DNA of 64,000 nucleotides from Actinophytocola sp963826035 (lineage in GTDB: Bacteria; Actinomycetota; Actinomycetes; Mycobacteriales; Pseudonocardiaceae): the NCBI GenBank assembly GCA_963826035.1, contig CAWGVZ010000009.1, positions 124,001 to 188,000 of the forward strand, read 5' to 3'. Under the pieces are notes generated by a model. It worked only from the letters and a program-made list of their open reading frames with translations, had not been told where the DNA came from and ran no database searches. Position 1 is the stretch's first letter, and each line of letters starts with the position of its first letter. Below are positions 34,329 to 42,006 of this stretch, piece by piece. The position numbers and the translations under genes are program-made.

Positions 34329-36569
34329 GTGCGCTTCAACCGTGCTTTCGCACGCCCGAAAACAGCTCTGTTACCCATCGCCGTGACCGCCGGCATCATC
34401 GCCGGTGGTCTTTCCGTGTTGTCCGCCCCGACTGCCGCCGCCGTGCCACCGGGATTCACCGACACGGTCGCGATCGGCGGGCTCACCTCGCCGACGAACG
34501 CCGTGTTCGCGCCCGACGGGCGGGTGTTCATCAGCGAGAAGAGCGGTCTGGTGAAGACGTTCGACTCGCTCGCCGACACCACCGCGACCACCACGGCCGA
34601 CCTGCGTACGGGGACCCAGGACTTCTGGGACCGCGGCCTGCTCGGCATGACGCTCGACCCGGCCTACCCCACCCGGCCGTATCTGTACGTGCTCTACACC
34701 TACGACGCCGTGCCCGGCGGCACCCCGCCGCGCTGGGGTGACGCGTGCCCGACCCCACCGGGCGCGACCGACGACGGCTGCGTGGTCACCGGTCGCCTGT
34801 CGCGACTGACGCTCAACGCGAGCGGCGTCGCGACCGCCGAACTGCCGCTGCTCACCGACTGGTGCCAGCAGTACCCCTCGCATTCCATCGGCACCGTGAC
34901 ATTCGGTCCCGACGGCGACCTGTACGTGGGCGGCGGCGACGGCGCGAGCTTCAACTTCGCCGACTGGGGTCAGCGCGGCAACCCGTGCGCCGACCCGCCG
35001 GGCCCGGCCGGGACGAACCTGGCACCGCCGAACGCACAGGGCGGCGCGCTGCGGGCGCAGTCGCCCAGGCGCGCCGCCGGTTCGCCGGTCACCCTCGACG
35101 GCACGATCGCCCGCGTCGACCCGGACACCGGGGCGCGGCAGATCATCGCCTACGGCCTGCGCAACCAGTTCCGGTTCGCGTTCCGGCCGGACACCAGCGA
35201 GCTGTGGGCCGGTGACGTCGGCTGGGGCACGTGGGAGGAGATCAACCGGATCCCCGACGCGACCGACGGCGTGGTCGAGAACTTCGGCTGGCCCTGCTAC
35301 GAAGGTGCCGCGCGACAGTCCGGTTACGACAACGCGAACCTGACCATGTGCGAGTCGCTGTACAACGTGGGCCAGAACGCGCCGTACTACGCGTACAACC
35401 ACAGCGCGTCGGTCGCGGCCGGTGACGGCTGCCCGACCGGCGGCTCGTCGGTGAGCGGCATCGCGTTCGAGTCGACCAGCAACTACCCGGCCGCCTACGA
35501 CGGCGCGCTGTTCTTCGCCGACAGCTCGCGCGGCTGCATCTGGGCGATGCAGCGCGGCACGAACGGACAGCCGAACCCGGCGACCATCGTGCCGTTCGTG
35601 ACGGGGGTGAACGCTCCGGTGCAGGTCCTCAGCGGGCCTGGCGGGGACATCTTCTACGTGGCGCTCGGCGCCGGTCAGCTGCGTCGGGTGAGCTACCCGA
35701 GCGGCACCAACCAGCCGCCGACCGCGGTGGCCACGGCCAACCCGACGTCCGGCAACGCGCCGCTCACCGTGCAGTTCTCGGGCAGCGGGTCGACCGACCC
35801 GAACCCCGGCTCGCTCACCTACGCGTGGGACCTGGACGGTGACGGCCAGTTCGACGACTCGACCTCGGCCACGCCGACGTGGACCTATCTGTCGCAGGCG
35901 CTGGTGACCGTCGGTCTGCGGGTGACGGATCCAGGAGGCTTGTCCGACACCGACACCGTGCAGATCTCCGTGGGCGACCCGCCGAACGCCAATCCGGCGC
36001 CGGTGATCACCAACCCGACGGCGGCCGTGCAGTGGTCGGTCGGCCAGACCGTGCCGTTTGCCGGCGCGGCGTCGGACGCACAGGACGGTCCGCTGCCGGC
36101 GTCCGCGCTGAGCTGGCAGCTGACGTTGCAGCACTGCACCACGCCGACGAACTGCCACGCACACAATGTGCAGACGTTCAACGGGGTGGCGTCCGGAAGT
36201 TTCGTGGCCCCCGACCACGAGTATCCGTCCTATTTGGACCTGACGCTCCGCGCGACGGACTCGGACGGCAACGTGGGGACGACGACCGTGCGGCTGAACC
36301 CGCGCACCGTGGTGCTGACGTTCCAGTCCAACCCGGCGGGCGCGCAGCTGACGGTGGGCAGCACGACACAGGCGGCGCCGTTCACCCGGACGGTGATCGT
36401 GGGGTCGAACAACTCGATCAGCGCGCCGGCACGGCAGAACCTGACGCTCGGGTTGCGGTACCGGTTCACGAGTTGGTCGGACGGCGGCGCGGCGACGCAC
36501 AACATCGTGGCGCCCGCTAGTGCGACCACCTACCGGGCGAACTACCAGCTCTGCCTGCTGGGCTGCTGA
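34329..36569 (+). CDS. Secreted PQQ-type sugar dehydrogenase with PKD domain
   Basis: 746 residues from a GTG start. Signal peptide to about residue 39 (hydrophobic core TALLPIAVTAGIIAGGLSVL, cleavage near TAAAVPP). Residues 45-455: six-bladed propeller of the soluble glucose/sorbosone dehydrogenase type (GLTSPTNAVFAPDGRVFISEKSG, GLLGMTLDP, YGLRNQFRFAF, NFGWPCYEG). 460-550: PKD domain (PTAVATANPTSGNAPLTVQFSGSG, in parts). 560-680: beta sandwich; 680-746: bacterial repeat-like domain. An extracellular carbohydrate-oxidising enzyme; whether it binds PQQ is inference. Confidence 0.88.
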   Translation: MRFNRAFARPKTALLPIAVTAGIIAGGLSVLSAPTAAAVPPGFTDTVAIGGLTSPTNAVFAPDGRVFISEKSGLVKTFDSLADTTATTTADLRTGTQDFWDRGLLGMTLDPAYPTRPYLYVLYTYDAVPGGTPPRWGDACPTPPGATDDGCVVTGRLSRLTLNASGVATAELPLLTDWCQQYPSHSIGTVTFGPDGDLYVGGGDGASFNFADWGQRGNPCADPPGPAGTNLAPPNAQGGALRAQSPRRAAGSPVTLDGTIARVDPDTGARQIIAYGLRNQFRFAFRPDTSELWAGDVGWGTWEEINRIPDATDGVVENFGWPCYEGAARQSGYDNANLTMCESLYNVGQNAPYYAYNHSASVAAGDGCPTGGSSVSGIAFESTSNYPAAYDGALFFADSSRGCIWAMQRGTNGQPNPATIVPFVTGVNAPVQVLSGPGGDIFYVALGAGQLRRVSYPSGTNQPPTAVATANPTSGNAPLTVQFSGSGSTDPNPGSLTYAWDLDGDGQFDDSTSATPTWTYLSQALVTVGLRVTDPGGLSDTDTVQISVGDPPNANPAPVITNPTAAVQWSVGQTVPFAGAASDAQDGPLPASALSWQLTLQHCTTPTNCHAHNVQTFNGVASGSFVAPDHEYPSYLDLTLRATDSDGNVGTTTVRLNPRTVVLTFQSNPAGAQLTVGSTTQAAPFTRTVIVGSNNSISAPARQNLTLGLRYRFTSWSDGGAATHNIVAPASATTYRANYQLCLLGC

Positions 36570-36573
36570 CGGT

Positions 36574-36610
36574 CCGGCCGGGGGACGGTGCCGAACCGTC
36601 CCCCGGCCGG
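36574..36610 (+). terminator. Very stable terminator hairpin
   Basis: Perfect 16-bp stem CCGGCCGGGGGACGGT / ACCGTCCCCCGGCCGG with a 5-base loop, 5 bases after the stop of the dehydrogenase gene and followed by TCCGATTTCTTC. Confidence 0.9.
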
Positions 36611-36658
36611 TCCGATTTCTTCAAGACGCCACGCGCACAGCTGCCTAGCGTTCGGTGC

Positions 36659-37510
36659 GTGAGCATTGATCTGAACGCAGCCCGGCAGTTCATCGAATCC
36701 AGCGCCCGCGTCCTGGAACGGCACCAGCTCGCCGTCCTTCTCGACAACGGGCCCATCGCGCCCGTCCTGACGGCGCTCAAGGTGTACCAGAACACCGACG
36801 GCGGGTTCGGCCATGCGCTGGAACCCGACGTGCGGTGTCCTGGCAGCCAGCCGTCGGCGGCGCTGTCCGCACTCGACGTGCTCGCCGACCTCGACGCCCA
36901 CAATCCCATGGTCACCGAGGTGGCCGACTGGATCTCCTCGATCGCCCACCCGGACGGCGGCGTGCCGACCGTGTTGCCGTCGGCGGACGGCCACCCGCGC
37001 GCGCCGTGGATGGTGCCCAACCCCGAGGCGGGCTTGCTCACCTACGCGCTCGCGGCCAAGCTGTGGCGGATCGGCGTGGCGCACCCGTGGCTCGACAAAG
37101 CCACCGACTGGTGTTGGAACCAGATCGACGCGATCGAGAACCCCGGCGGCTACACCGTCCTGTTCGCCCTGCAGTTCCTCGACGCCGTACCCGATCCCGA
37201 CCGCGCGGCCGCGGCCATCGACCGGTTCCGCTCGGCCATCCGCGACGACGGAACGGTCGCCGTGGAGGGCGGCGTCGAGAACGAACACCTCAAGCCGCTC
37301 GAGCTGTCTCCGGCCCCCGGAACACCGAGCCGGGCGTTGTTCAGCGATGAGACGATCGCCGCCGATCTCGACCGGGTCGAGCGCGAGCAGTTGGACGATG
37401 GCGGCTGGGACTTCCACTTCCTGCACTTCTCGCCCGGCCAGACGGTGGAATGGCGCGGCGTGGTCACCCTGGGCGCCATCCGGCTCCTGCGCGAACACGG
37501 CAGAGCGTGA
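36659..37510 (+). CDS. Prenyltransferase/squalene-oxidase-like repeat protein
   Basis: 283 residues, soluble, GTG start. Repeats of the alpha/alpha-barrel type are visible: VYQNTDGGFGHALEPD, AHPDGGVPTVLP and LDDGGWDFHF, each with the QxxDGGF/W signature of terpene-cyclase and prenyltransferase beta-subunit folds. The DxDD catalytic motif of cyclases is not seen, so it is probably not a cyclase. Monocistronic. Confidence 0.65.
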   Translation: MSIDLNAARQFIESSARVLERHQLAVLLDNGPIAPVLTALKVYQNTDGGFGHALEPDVRCPGSQPSAALSALDVLADLDAHNPMVTEVADWISSIAHPDGGVPTVLPSADGHPRAPWMVPNPEAGLLTYALAAKLWRIGVAHPWLDKATDWCWNQIDAIENPGGYTVLFALQFLDAVPDPDRAAAAIDRFRSAIRDDGTVAVEGGVENEHLKPLELSPAPGTPSRALFSDETIAADLDRVEREQLDDGGWDFHFLHFSPGQTVEWRGVVTLGAIRLLREHGRA

Positions 37511-37568
37511 TCACCGCCGGCGACCACGACGAGGCGACGGCGGTCAGTGAGGTCTAGCGCAAGTACCC

Positions 37569-37707
37569 GCGAGTCCCACGTTCAAGACCGGCGAGTCCCA
37601 CGTTCGGCGACGCTGAGTTCCACGTTCGGAGCACCGGCCGACAAGCACTGAACGTGGGACTCACTGAGTTCGAACGTGGGACTCGCCCGGTTCCAGCGTG
37701 GGACTCG
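37569..37707. repeat. Symmetrical array of six 13-15 bp repeats
   Basis: Three copies of (GC)GAGTCCCACGTTC at 37569, 37591 and 37615 (the third with one change), then three in the opposite orientation, GAACGTGGGACTC(GC), at 37650, 37672 and 37694 (the last diverged at its start). Steps are 22-24 bases. The halves face each other around 37639, so the block can form a long cruciform. It lies in a 289-base gap with no gene, next to the IS remnant. Confidence 0.85.
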
Positions 37708-37799
37708 CGGAGGCTCAGATCACGCACCCTTCTTGAGAGCCATGAACGGGCGGCCGCAACCCGACCGCGCGGGAGGGCTGGTCACGGACCGAGCATGCC

Positions 37800-38044
37800 C
37801 TAGACTGGGCGGTTCTGTTGCTCGGTGTACCGGCGCAGCACAGAGATCGGTGCCCTGCCCGACGGATCCGGCGTTGACCAGCAGGTGCACGTGGTTGGCC
37901 TCGCTGTTTGAACTCGACCAGTTCGCAGTCGAAGTCGCCGCAGTCCGCGCGCATGACTTCCTCCAGCCGGGTCAGGTGTCGGTCGCTGAACACTTTGTGC
38001 CGATGCTTCGGGACGACACCAAGTGTGCGTGAAGCATGAAACAT
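37800..38044 (-). pseudogene. tnpA: IS200-type transposase tnpA, internally deleted
   Basis: Y1 HUH single-strand transposase remnant. The N-terminal part reads KHRHKVFSDRHLTRLEEVMR and FDCELVEF, then a frame change leads to the HUH motif in NHVHLLVNAG; the next residues jump to the tail RRYTEQQNRPV and a stop. A normal TnpA of about 130-140 residues has some 60 more between these, including the catalytic Tyr. The gene cannot work. Confidence 0.8.
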
Positions 38045-38106
38045 AGTGACGATCAGTACACACTCCCTCGCGGTCGGTCATGAAGCCGATTTCATAAGGT
38101 GGGGTG

Positions 38107-39339
38107 GTGAAGCTTCGTACAACTTCCGCGTGGAACCGACGCCGGGCCAGCGGCAGTCGTTGGCGCGGGCGTTTGGGTGTGCGCGGGTGGTGTTCAACGA
38201 CGGGCTGCGCGCACGCCAGGAAGCTCGCGATGCCGGGCTGCCGTACGTGTCGGACGGTGCGTTGTCCAAGCAGGTGATCACCCAGGCCAAGGGCACGCCG
38301 GAGCGGGTGTGGCTGGGCGAGGTGTCGGCGGTGGTGTTGCAGCAGGCCCTGGCCGATCTGAACACCGCGTACCGCAACTTCTTCTCCTCGATCTCGGGGC
38401 AGCGCAAGGGACGGCGGGTCGCGCCGCCACGGTTCCGGTCTCGCAAGGACAACCGGCAGGCCATCCGGTTCACCAAGAACAGCAGGTTTCGCGGTGCTGG
38501 ACAACGGCAGGCTGCGGCTGCCGAAGATCGGAGACCTGCGGGTGCACTGGTCCCGGGACCTACCGGCCCCGCCATCGTCGGTCACGATCATCCGGGACGC
38601 CGCGGGCCGGTACTTCGCCTCGTTCGTCGTGCAGGCACCTGGCGACCCGTTGCCGCCGGCCGAGTCCGAGGTGGGGATCGATCTGGGGTTGACCCATTTC
38701 GCGGTGCTCTCGGGCGGCGCCAAGGTCGCCGCACCTCGGTTCCTGCGGCAGGCCGCCCGCCGGCTCCGCAAGTTGCAGAAAGCCCTGGCCCGCAAGATCA
38801 CGGGCTCGAACCGGCGCCGCAAGGCCGTCGTGGCGGTGGCCCGTGCCCACGCTCGGGTGGCCGACACGCGCCGGGACTTCCACCACAAGCTGTCGACCAC
38901 GATCATCCGCGACAACCAAGCGGTACATGTGGAAGACCTCGCGGTGGTGGGTCTGGCCCGCACCCGACTGGCCAAATCGGTACACGACGCCGGATGGGCA
39001 CGGTTCACCGCGATGTTGGAGTACAAGGCCGCCCGCCACGGCCGCAGCTTCGGCCGCGTGGACCGCTGGTTTCCCTCCACCCGCCTGTGCTCGGTATGCG
39101 GGGTGATCGGCGAGAAGCTGCCGTTGAATATCCGGTCCTGGACCTGCCCATGCGGTGCGGTCCACGACCGGGATCTCAACGCAGCCAGGAACGTGTTGGC
39201 CGCCGGACAGGCGGACAACTCAAACGACCGTGGAGCGCACGTAAGACCGACACCCGTGTCGGCAGCGCGCCGAGAAACGGTAACCCACCCAGACGCCGCG
39301 CGGTCCCCGCGCAGCGTGGAGGGAATCCCCGCCCTTTAG
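38107..39339 (+). pseudogene. tnpB: TnpB RNA-guided nuclease with frameshifts
   Basis: OrfB/TnpB of IS605. The N-terminal helix-turn-helix part (YNFRVEPTPGQRQSLARAFG, CARVVFNDGL) runs to KNSRF, where one extra base near 38489 shifts the frame; the remainder has the RuvC core intact: Asp in VGIDLGLTHFAVL, Glu in VHVEDLAVVGLAR, zinc ribbon CSVCG ... CPCG and the last Asp in HDRDLNAARNVL. A further shift near 38117 is needed to reach a plausible GTG start (38107). Catalytic residues are conserved despite the shifts, so decay is recent or one shift is an assembly error. Confidence 0.82.
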
Positions 39340-39356
39340 GACGGAGAGGATGTCAA
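39240..39356 (+). ncRNA. Putative TnpB guide RNA (omega RNA) scaffold
   Basis: By analogy with IS605 elements, the RNA overlapping the end of tnpB and stopping at the element's right end (GAGGATGTCAA at 39346-39356) forms the scaffold, and the bases just outside (39357 on) form the guide. Here the flank is the last codons of the LysE gene. Start position is approximate. The terminal hairpin has mismatches. Confidence 0.45.
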
Positions 39357-39976
39357 TGGACCGCGATGCGCACGCCGATGGCCACCATGAGGCCGCCGGT
39401 GACCGCGTCGATGGCGCGGCGGACCTTCTGGCCGGTCAGGAACCTGCGCATGGCGCTGACCATGGTGGCCAGCAGGGTGAACCAGACGAGGCTGACCACG
39501 GCGGCCGTGGCCGAGAGCGCGATCGTGTCGGCCGCGGTGGCCGAATGCGGCAGGAACTGCGGCAGCAGCGCTACGAAGAAGACCGCCACCTTCGGGTTCA
39601 GCAGGTTGGTGAACAGGCCCTGGCGGAACGCGGCGCCCACACCGCGCTGGGCCGGGCCGTTGGTGGTCATCTCCGCGTAGCCACCGCGGCGGGCGGCGAT
39701 CAGCGCGCGGATGCCGAGCAGCACCAGGTACGCGGCGCCGATCAGCTTGACCACCGTGAACGCCACGGCGGACGCGGCCAGCAGCCCGGCCACGCCGACC
39801 GACGTGACCACCGCCCAGGCGGCGACCCCGGCGGCGATCCCCGCGGCGGCGGCCATGCCCGCGCGGCGGCCGGAAATCATGGCGTTGCGCATGACCACCA
39901 GGAAGTCGGGCCCCGGCGACATAGCGGCGATCAGGACAACGCCCCCGAGGGCCAGCGACTGAGTCAGCAGAGTCAC
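39353..39976 (-). CDS. LysE/RhtB-family amino acid exporter
   Basis: 207 residues, GTG start, six transmembrane helices. N-terminal family signature LIAAMSPGPDFLVVMRNAM and a central GLFTNLLNPKVAVFFVALLPQF. Exports amino acids or related metabolites; substrate unknown. Odd: the stop codon (TGA, plus-strand TCA at 39353-39355) lies inside the right end of the IS605 element, so the original last few residues were replaced on insertion. The length is still normal. Confidence 0.92.
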   Translation of the reverse strand: MTLLTQSLALGGVVLIAAMSPGPDFLVVMRNAMISGRRAGMAAAAGIAAGVAAWAVVTSVGVAGLLAASAVAFTVVKLIGAAYLVLLGIRALIAARRGGYAEMTTNGPAQRGVGAAFRQGLFTNLLNPKVAVFFVALLPQFLPHSATAADTIALSATAAVVSLVWFTLLATMVSAMRRFLTGQKVRRAIDAVTGGLMVAIGVRIAVH

Positions 39977-40018
39977 CCGGTCAGGTTACCCAGTCAGGGG
40001 TGTCGCGGACCCCGAAGG

Positions 40019-40037
40019 TTAGGTTAGCCTAAGTGCC
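40019..40037. promoter_or_regulatory. IdeR/DtxR-type iron box
   Basis: TTAGGTTAGCCTAAGTGCC compared with the consensus TTAGGTTAGGCTAACCTAA: the left 14 positions agree but for one base, the right end has decayed. It lies 11 bases before the TTG start of the DUF2470 gene, a position that would block transcription or initiation when iron is plentiful. Confidence 0.75.
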
Positions 40038-40048
40038 GGAGGTGCTCC

Positions 40049-40819
40049 TTGACCGATCGACCGCCGACCCCGAGCCCGGGTGAGCGCGCCAGGACCATCG
40101 CCGCGCGTGGGCCGGCCACCCTGCTGCCGACCCTGCCGCCCGCCGCGACCGCGCAGGACCGTGTGGTCCCGCTGCTGCACCACGTGCACGACGACGGCGC
40201 GGTGACCGTGCTGCTGCCCGACAACCACGACCTGCCGGCGTCCATCGACGAGCTGAACGGCGAGGTCACCACGATGATCGAGCTGGTGGACCTCGCCCCG
40301 GTGCCGCTGCGGGAACCCGTTCGCGGACTGCTGTGGATCACCGGCCAGCTGCGCGCGCTGTCCGATTCGGTGGCCAGATCGGTGGCGATGGACGTTGCCG
40401 AGACCCGCCCCGACCCGCGCCTGCTCGACCTCGGCCACGGCGCCACCATGCTGCGGCTGACGCCGGTGTCCATGGTCATCGCGGACGCGGACGGCACGCA
40501 TCCCGTGTCGCCGGAGGAGTTCGCGGCCGCCGCCGCCGACCCGTTCTGCCACGAGGAGGCCGGCTGGTTGCGCCACCTCGAGCTGTCGCACACGGAGGTG
40601 GTCCACACCCTGCGCCGCCACCTGCCGCCCGCACTGCGCGACGGCTACCTCCGCCCACTCGGCCTCGACCGCTTCGGGCTGCGGCTACGCGTGGAGGCCA
40701 TCGAGGGCGACCACGACATCCGGCTGGCGTTCTCCCAGCCGATCACCACGCAGGCCGAGCTGTCGAGCGAGCTGCGCCGCATGGTCGGCTGCCCGTTCAT
40801 GGCCCTCAAGGGCGCGTGA
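40049..40819 (+). CDS. DUF2470-domain protein, iron-regulated
   Basis: 256 residues from a TTG behind GGAGG. N-terminal split-barrel region (about 1-150, LLPTLPPAATAQDRVVPLLHHVHDDGAVTVLLPD in parts) and a C-terminal DUF2470 domain (HEEAGWLRHLELSHTEVVHTL, DRFGLRLRVEAIEGDHDIRLAF). DUF2470 proteins relate to the HugZ/haem-binding split-barrel group and some bind haem. The iron box directly upstream supports a role in iron or haem handling. Confidence 0.8.
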   Translation: MTDRPPTPSPGERARTIAARGPATLLPTLPPAATAQDRVVPLLHHVHDDGAVTVLLPDNHDLPASIDELNGEVTTMIELVDLAPVPLREPVRGLLWITGQLRALSDSVARSVAMDVAETRPDPRLLDLGHGATMLRLTPVSMVIADADGTHPVSPEEFAAAAADPFCHEEAGWLRHLELSHTEVVHTLRRHLPPALRDGYLRPLGLDRFGLRLRVEAIEGDHDIRLAFSQPITTQAELSSELRRMVGCPFMALKGA

Positions 40820-40832
40820 GCCGCGTCGACCG

Positions 40833-41096
40833 CTAGGCGGACAACGGCGGTGCTTCGTCGGCCATTTCGACGCACAGTGCCTCTACCGGCAGGCCGACGG
40901 CGTCGGCGATCGCCACCACCGTGAAGAAGGCGGGCGTCGGCACCCGCCCGTGTTCGATCTTGCGCAGCGTCTCGACGGAGACGCCGGCCGCGGCCGCCAC
41001 CTCGACGCTCGTCCGGTCGCCGCGGGCTGCGCGCAGGATCTCCCCGAGCCGCACACCTCGTTCTCGGTCCTGCTCGCTCAGCGGTGGTCGCACCAT
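40833..41096 (-). CDS. XRE-family regulator
   Basis: 87 residues. Cro/CI helix-turn-helix (LGEILRAARGDRTSVEVAAAAGVSVETLRKIEHGRVPTP, in pieces) filling most of the protein; no sensor domain. The ATG at 41096 was chosen since the earlier residues read through the divergent promoter. It is divergent from a methionine aminopeptidase gene, 53 bases away; CCAATA / TATTGG inverted hexamers at 41100-41105 and 41135-41140 frame that gap and could be its operator. Confidence 0.85.
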   Translation of the reverse strand: MVRPPLSEQDRERGVRLGEILRAARGDRTSVEVAAAAGVSVETLRKIEHGRVPTPAFFTVVAIADAVGLPVEALCVEMADEAPPLSA

Positions 41097-41149
41097 GACA
41101 CCAATAGTAATGCCGTGATACAAATACCGGGATAGTTATTGGAGGGGTA

Positions 41150-41917
41150 ATGGTCGAACTGAAGACGGACAGTGAACTGGCGGTCATGCGTGAGGCCGGC
41201 CGCGTCGTGGCGCAGGGCCTGGCGGCCGTCCGCGAGCGGGCGGCGGTCGGGGTGTCGCTGCGGGAGTTGGACGAGGTGGCGGCGGACGTACTGGTGACGG
41301 CCGGCGCGAAGTCGGCGTTCCAGCACTACCACCCGCACTTCGCGCCGACGCCGTTCCCGGCGGTGATCTGCCTGTCGGTGAACGACGCGATCGTGCACGG
41401 CATCCCGGACGACTACCGGCTGCGCGACGGGGACCTGCTGAGCGCCGATTTCGGCGCGTGCGTGGACGGCTTCTACGGCGACTCGGCCGTGAGCTTCCCG
41501 GTGGGCACCCCGCGTCCCGCCGACGTCGCGCTGATCGAGCGCACGGAGGCCGCGCTGGCCGCGGGAATCGCGGCGTGCCGAGTGGGCGGCCGGCTGGGCG
41601 ACGTGTCACACGCGGTCGGCAGCATCGCCCGCGCGGCGGGCTACGGGATCATGGAGGACTACGGCGGCCACGGCGTGGGCCGGCGCATGCACGAGGACCC
41701 GTCGGTGCCGAACGAGGGACGCCGCGGCCGGGGGCTGCCACTGCGCGCGGGCCTGGTGATCGCGATCGAGCCGATGTTCCTGGCCGGCGGCCGGGACCGC
41801 TTCACCACGGACGCGGACGGCTGGACCCTGCGCACGTCGGACGGCAGTCGCGCGGCGCACGCGGAACACACGGTCGCCGTGACCCCCGACGGTCCGGTGA
41901 TCCTGACCGCACTGTGA
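41150..41917 (+). CDS. map: Methionine aminopeptidase, type I
   Basis: 255 residues, ATG behind GGAGGGG. Removes N-terminal Met from new proteins. The five metal ligands are seen: Asp in LSADFGACVDGFYGDSA (two), His in GGHGVGRRMHEDP, Glu in IAIEPMF and Glu in HAEHTVAV. The N-terminal SH3-binding extension is absent. The main map gene of actinobacteria usually sits beside secY/adk, so this is probably a second copy under control of its own XRE regulator. Confidence 0.93.
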   Translation: MVELKTDSELAVMREAGRVVAQGLAAVRERAAVGVSLRELDEVAADVLVTAGAKSAFQHYHPHFAPTPFPAVICLSVNDAIVHGIPDDYRLRDGDLLSADFGACVDGFYGDSAVSFPVGTPRPADVALIERTEAALAAGIAACRVGGRLGDVSHAVGSIARAAGYGIMEDYGGHGVGRRMHEDPSVPNEGRRGRGLPLRAGLVIAIEPMFLAGGRDRFTTDADGWTLRTSDGSRAAHAEHTVAVTPDGPVILTAL

Positions 41918-42006
41918 CAAGTTCGACGGTTTCGCCACACTGACGCCGATTCCTTGCTACTCTCGATCAACTTCCGAGGGTTGTTGCACAAGCAAGGATG
42001 CATTCG

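Larger units (their letters stand above)
37800..39356. mobile_element. Decayed IS200/IS605-family element
   Basis: Divergent tnpA (minus) and tnpB (plus) remnants, the IS605 arrangement. The right end is recognisable: a degenerate hairpin around CCTTTAGG at 39331-39340 followed by GAGAGGATGTCAA ending at 39356, as in many actinobacterial IS605 elements. The left end is not identified; it must lie left of 37800. Both genes carry frameshifts and tnpA lacks its middle. Confidence 0.75.

Noticed and set aside
37569..37707. CRISPR-like array
   Set aside because: Repeats are only 13-15 bases, spacers 7-10 bases, and half the copies are inverted; no cas genes.
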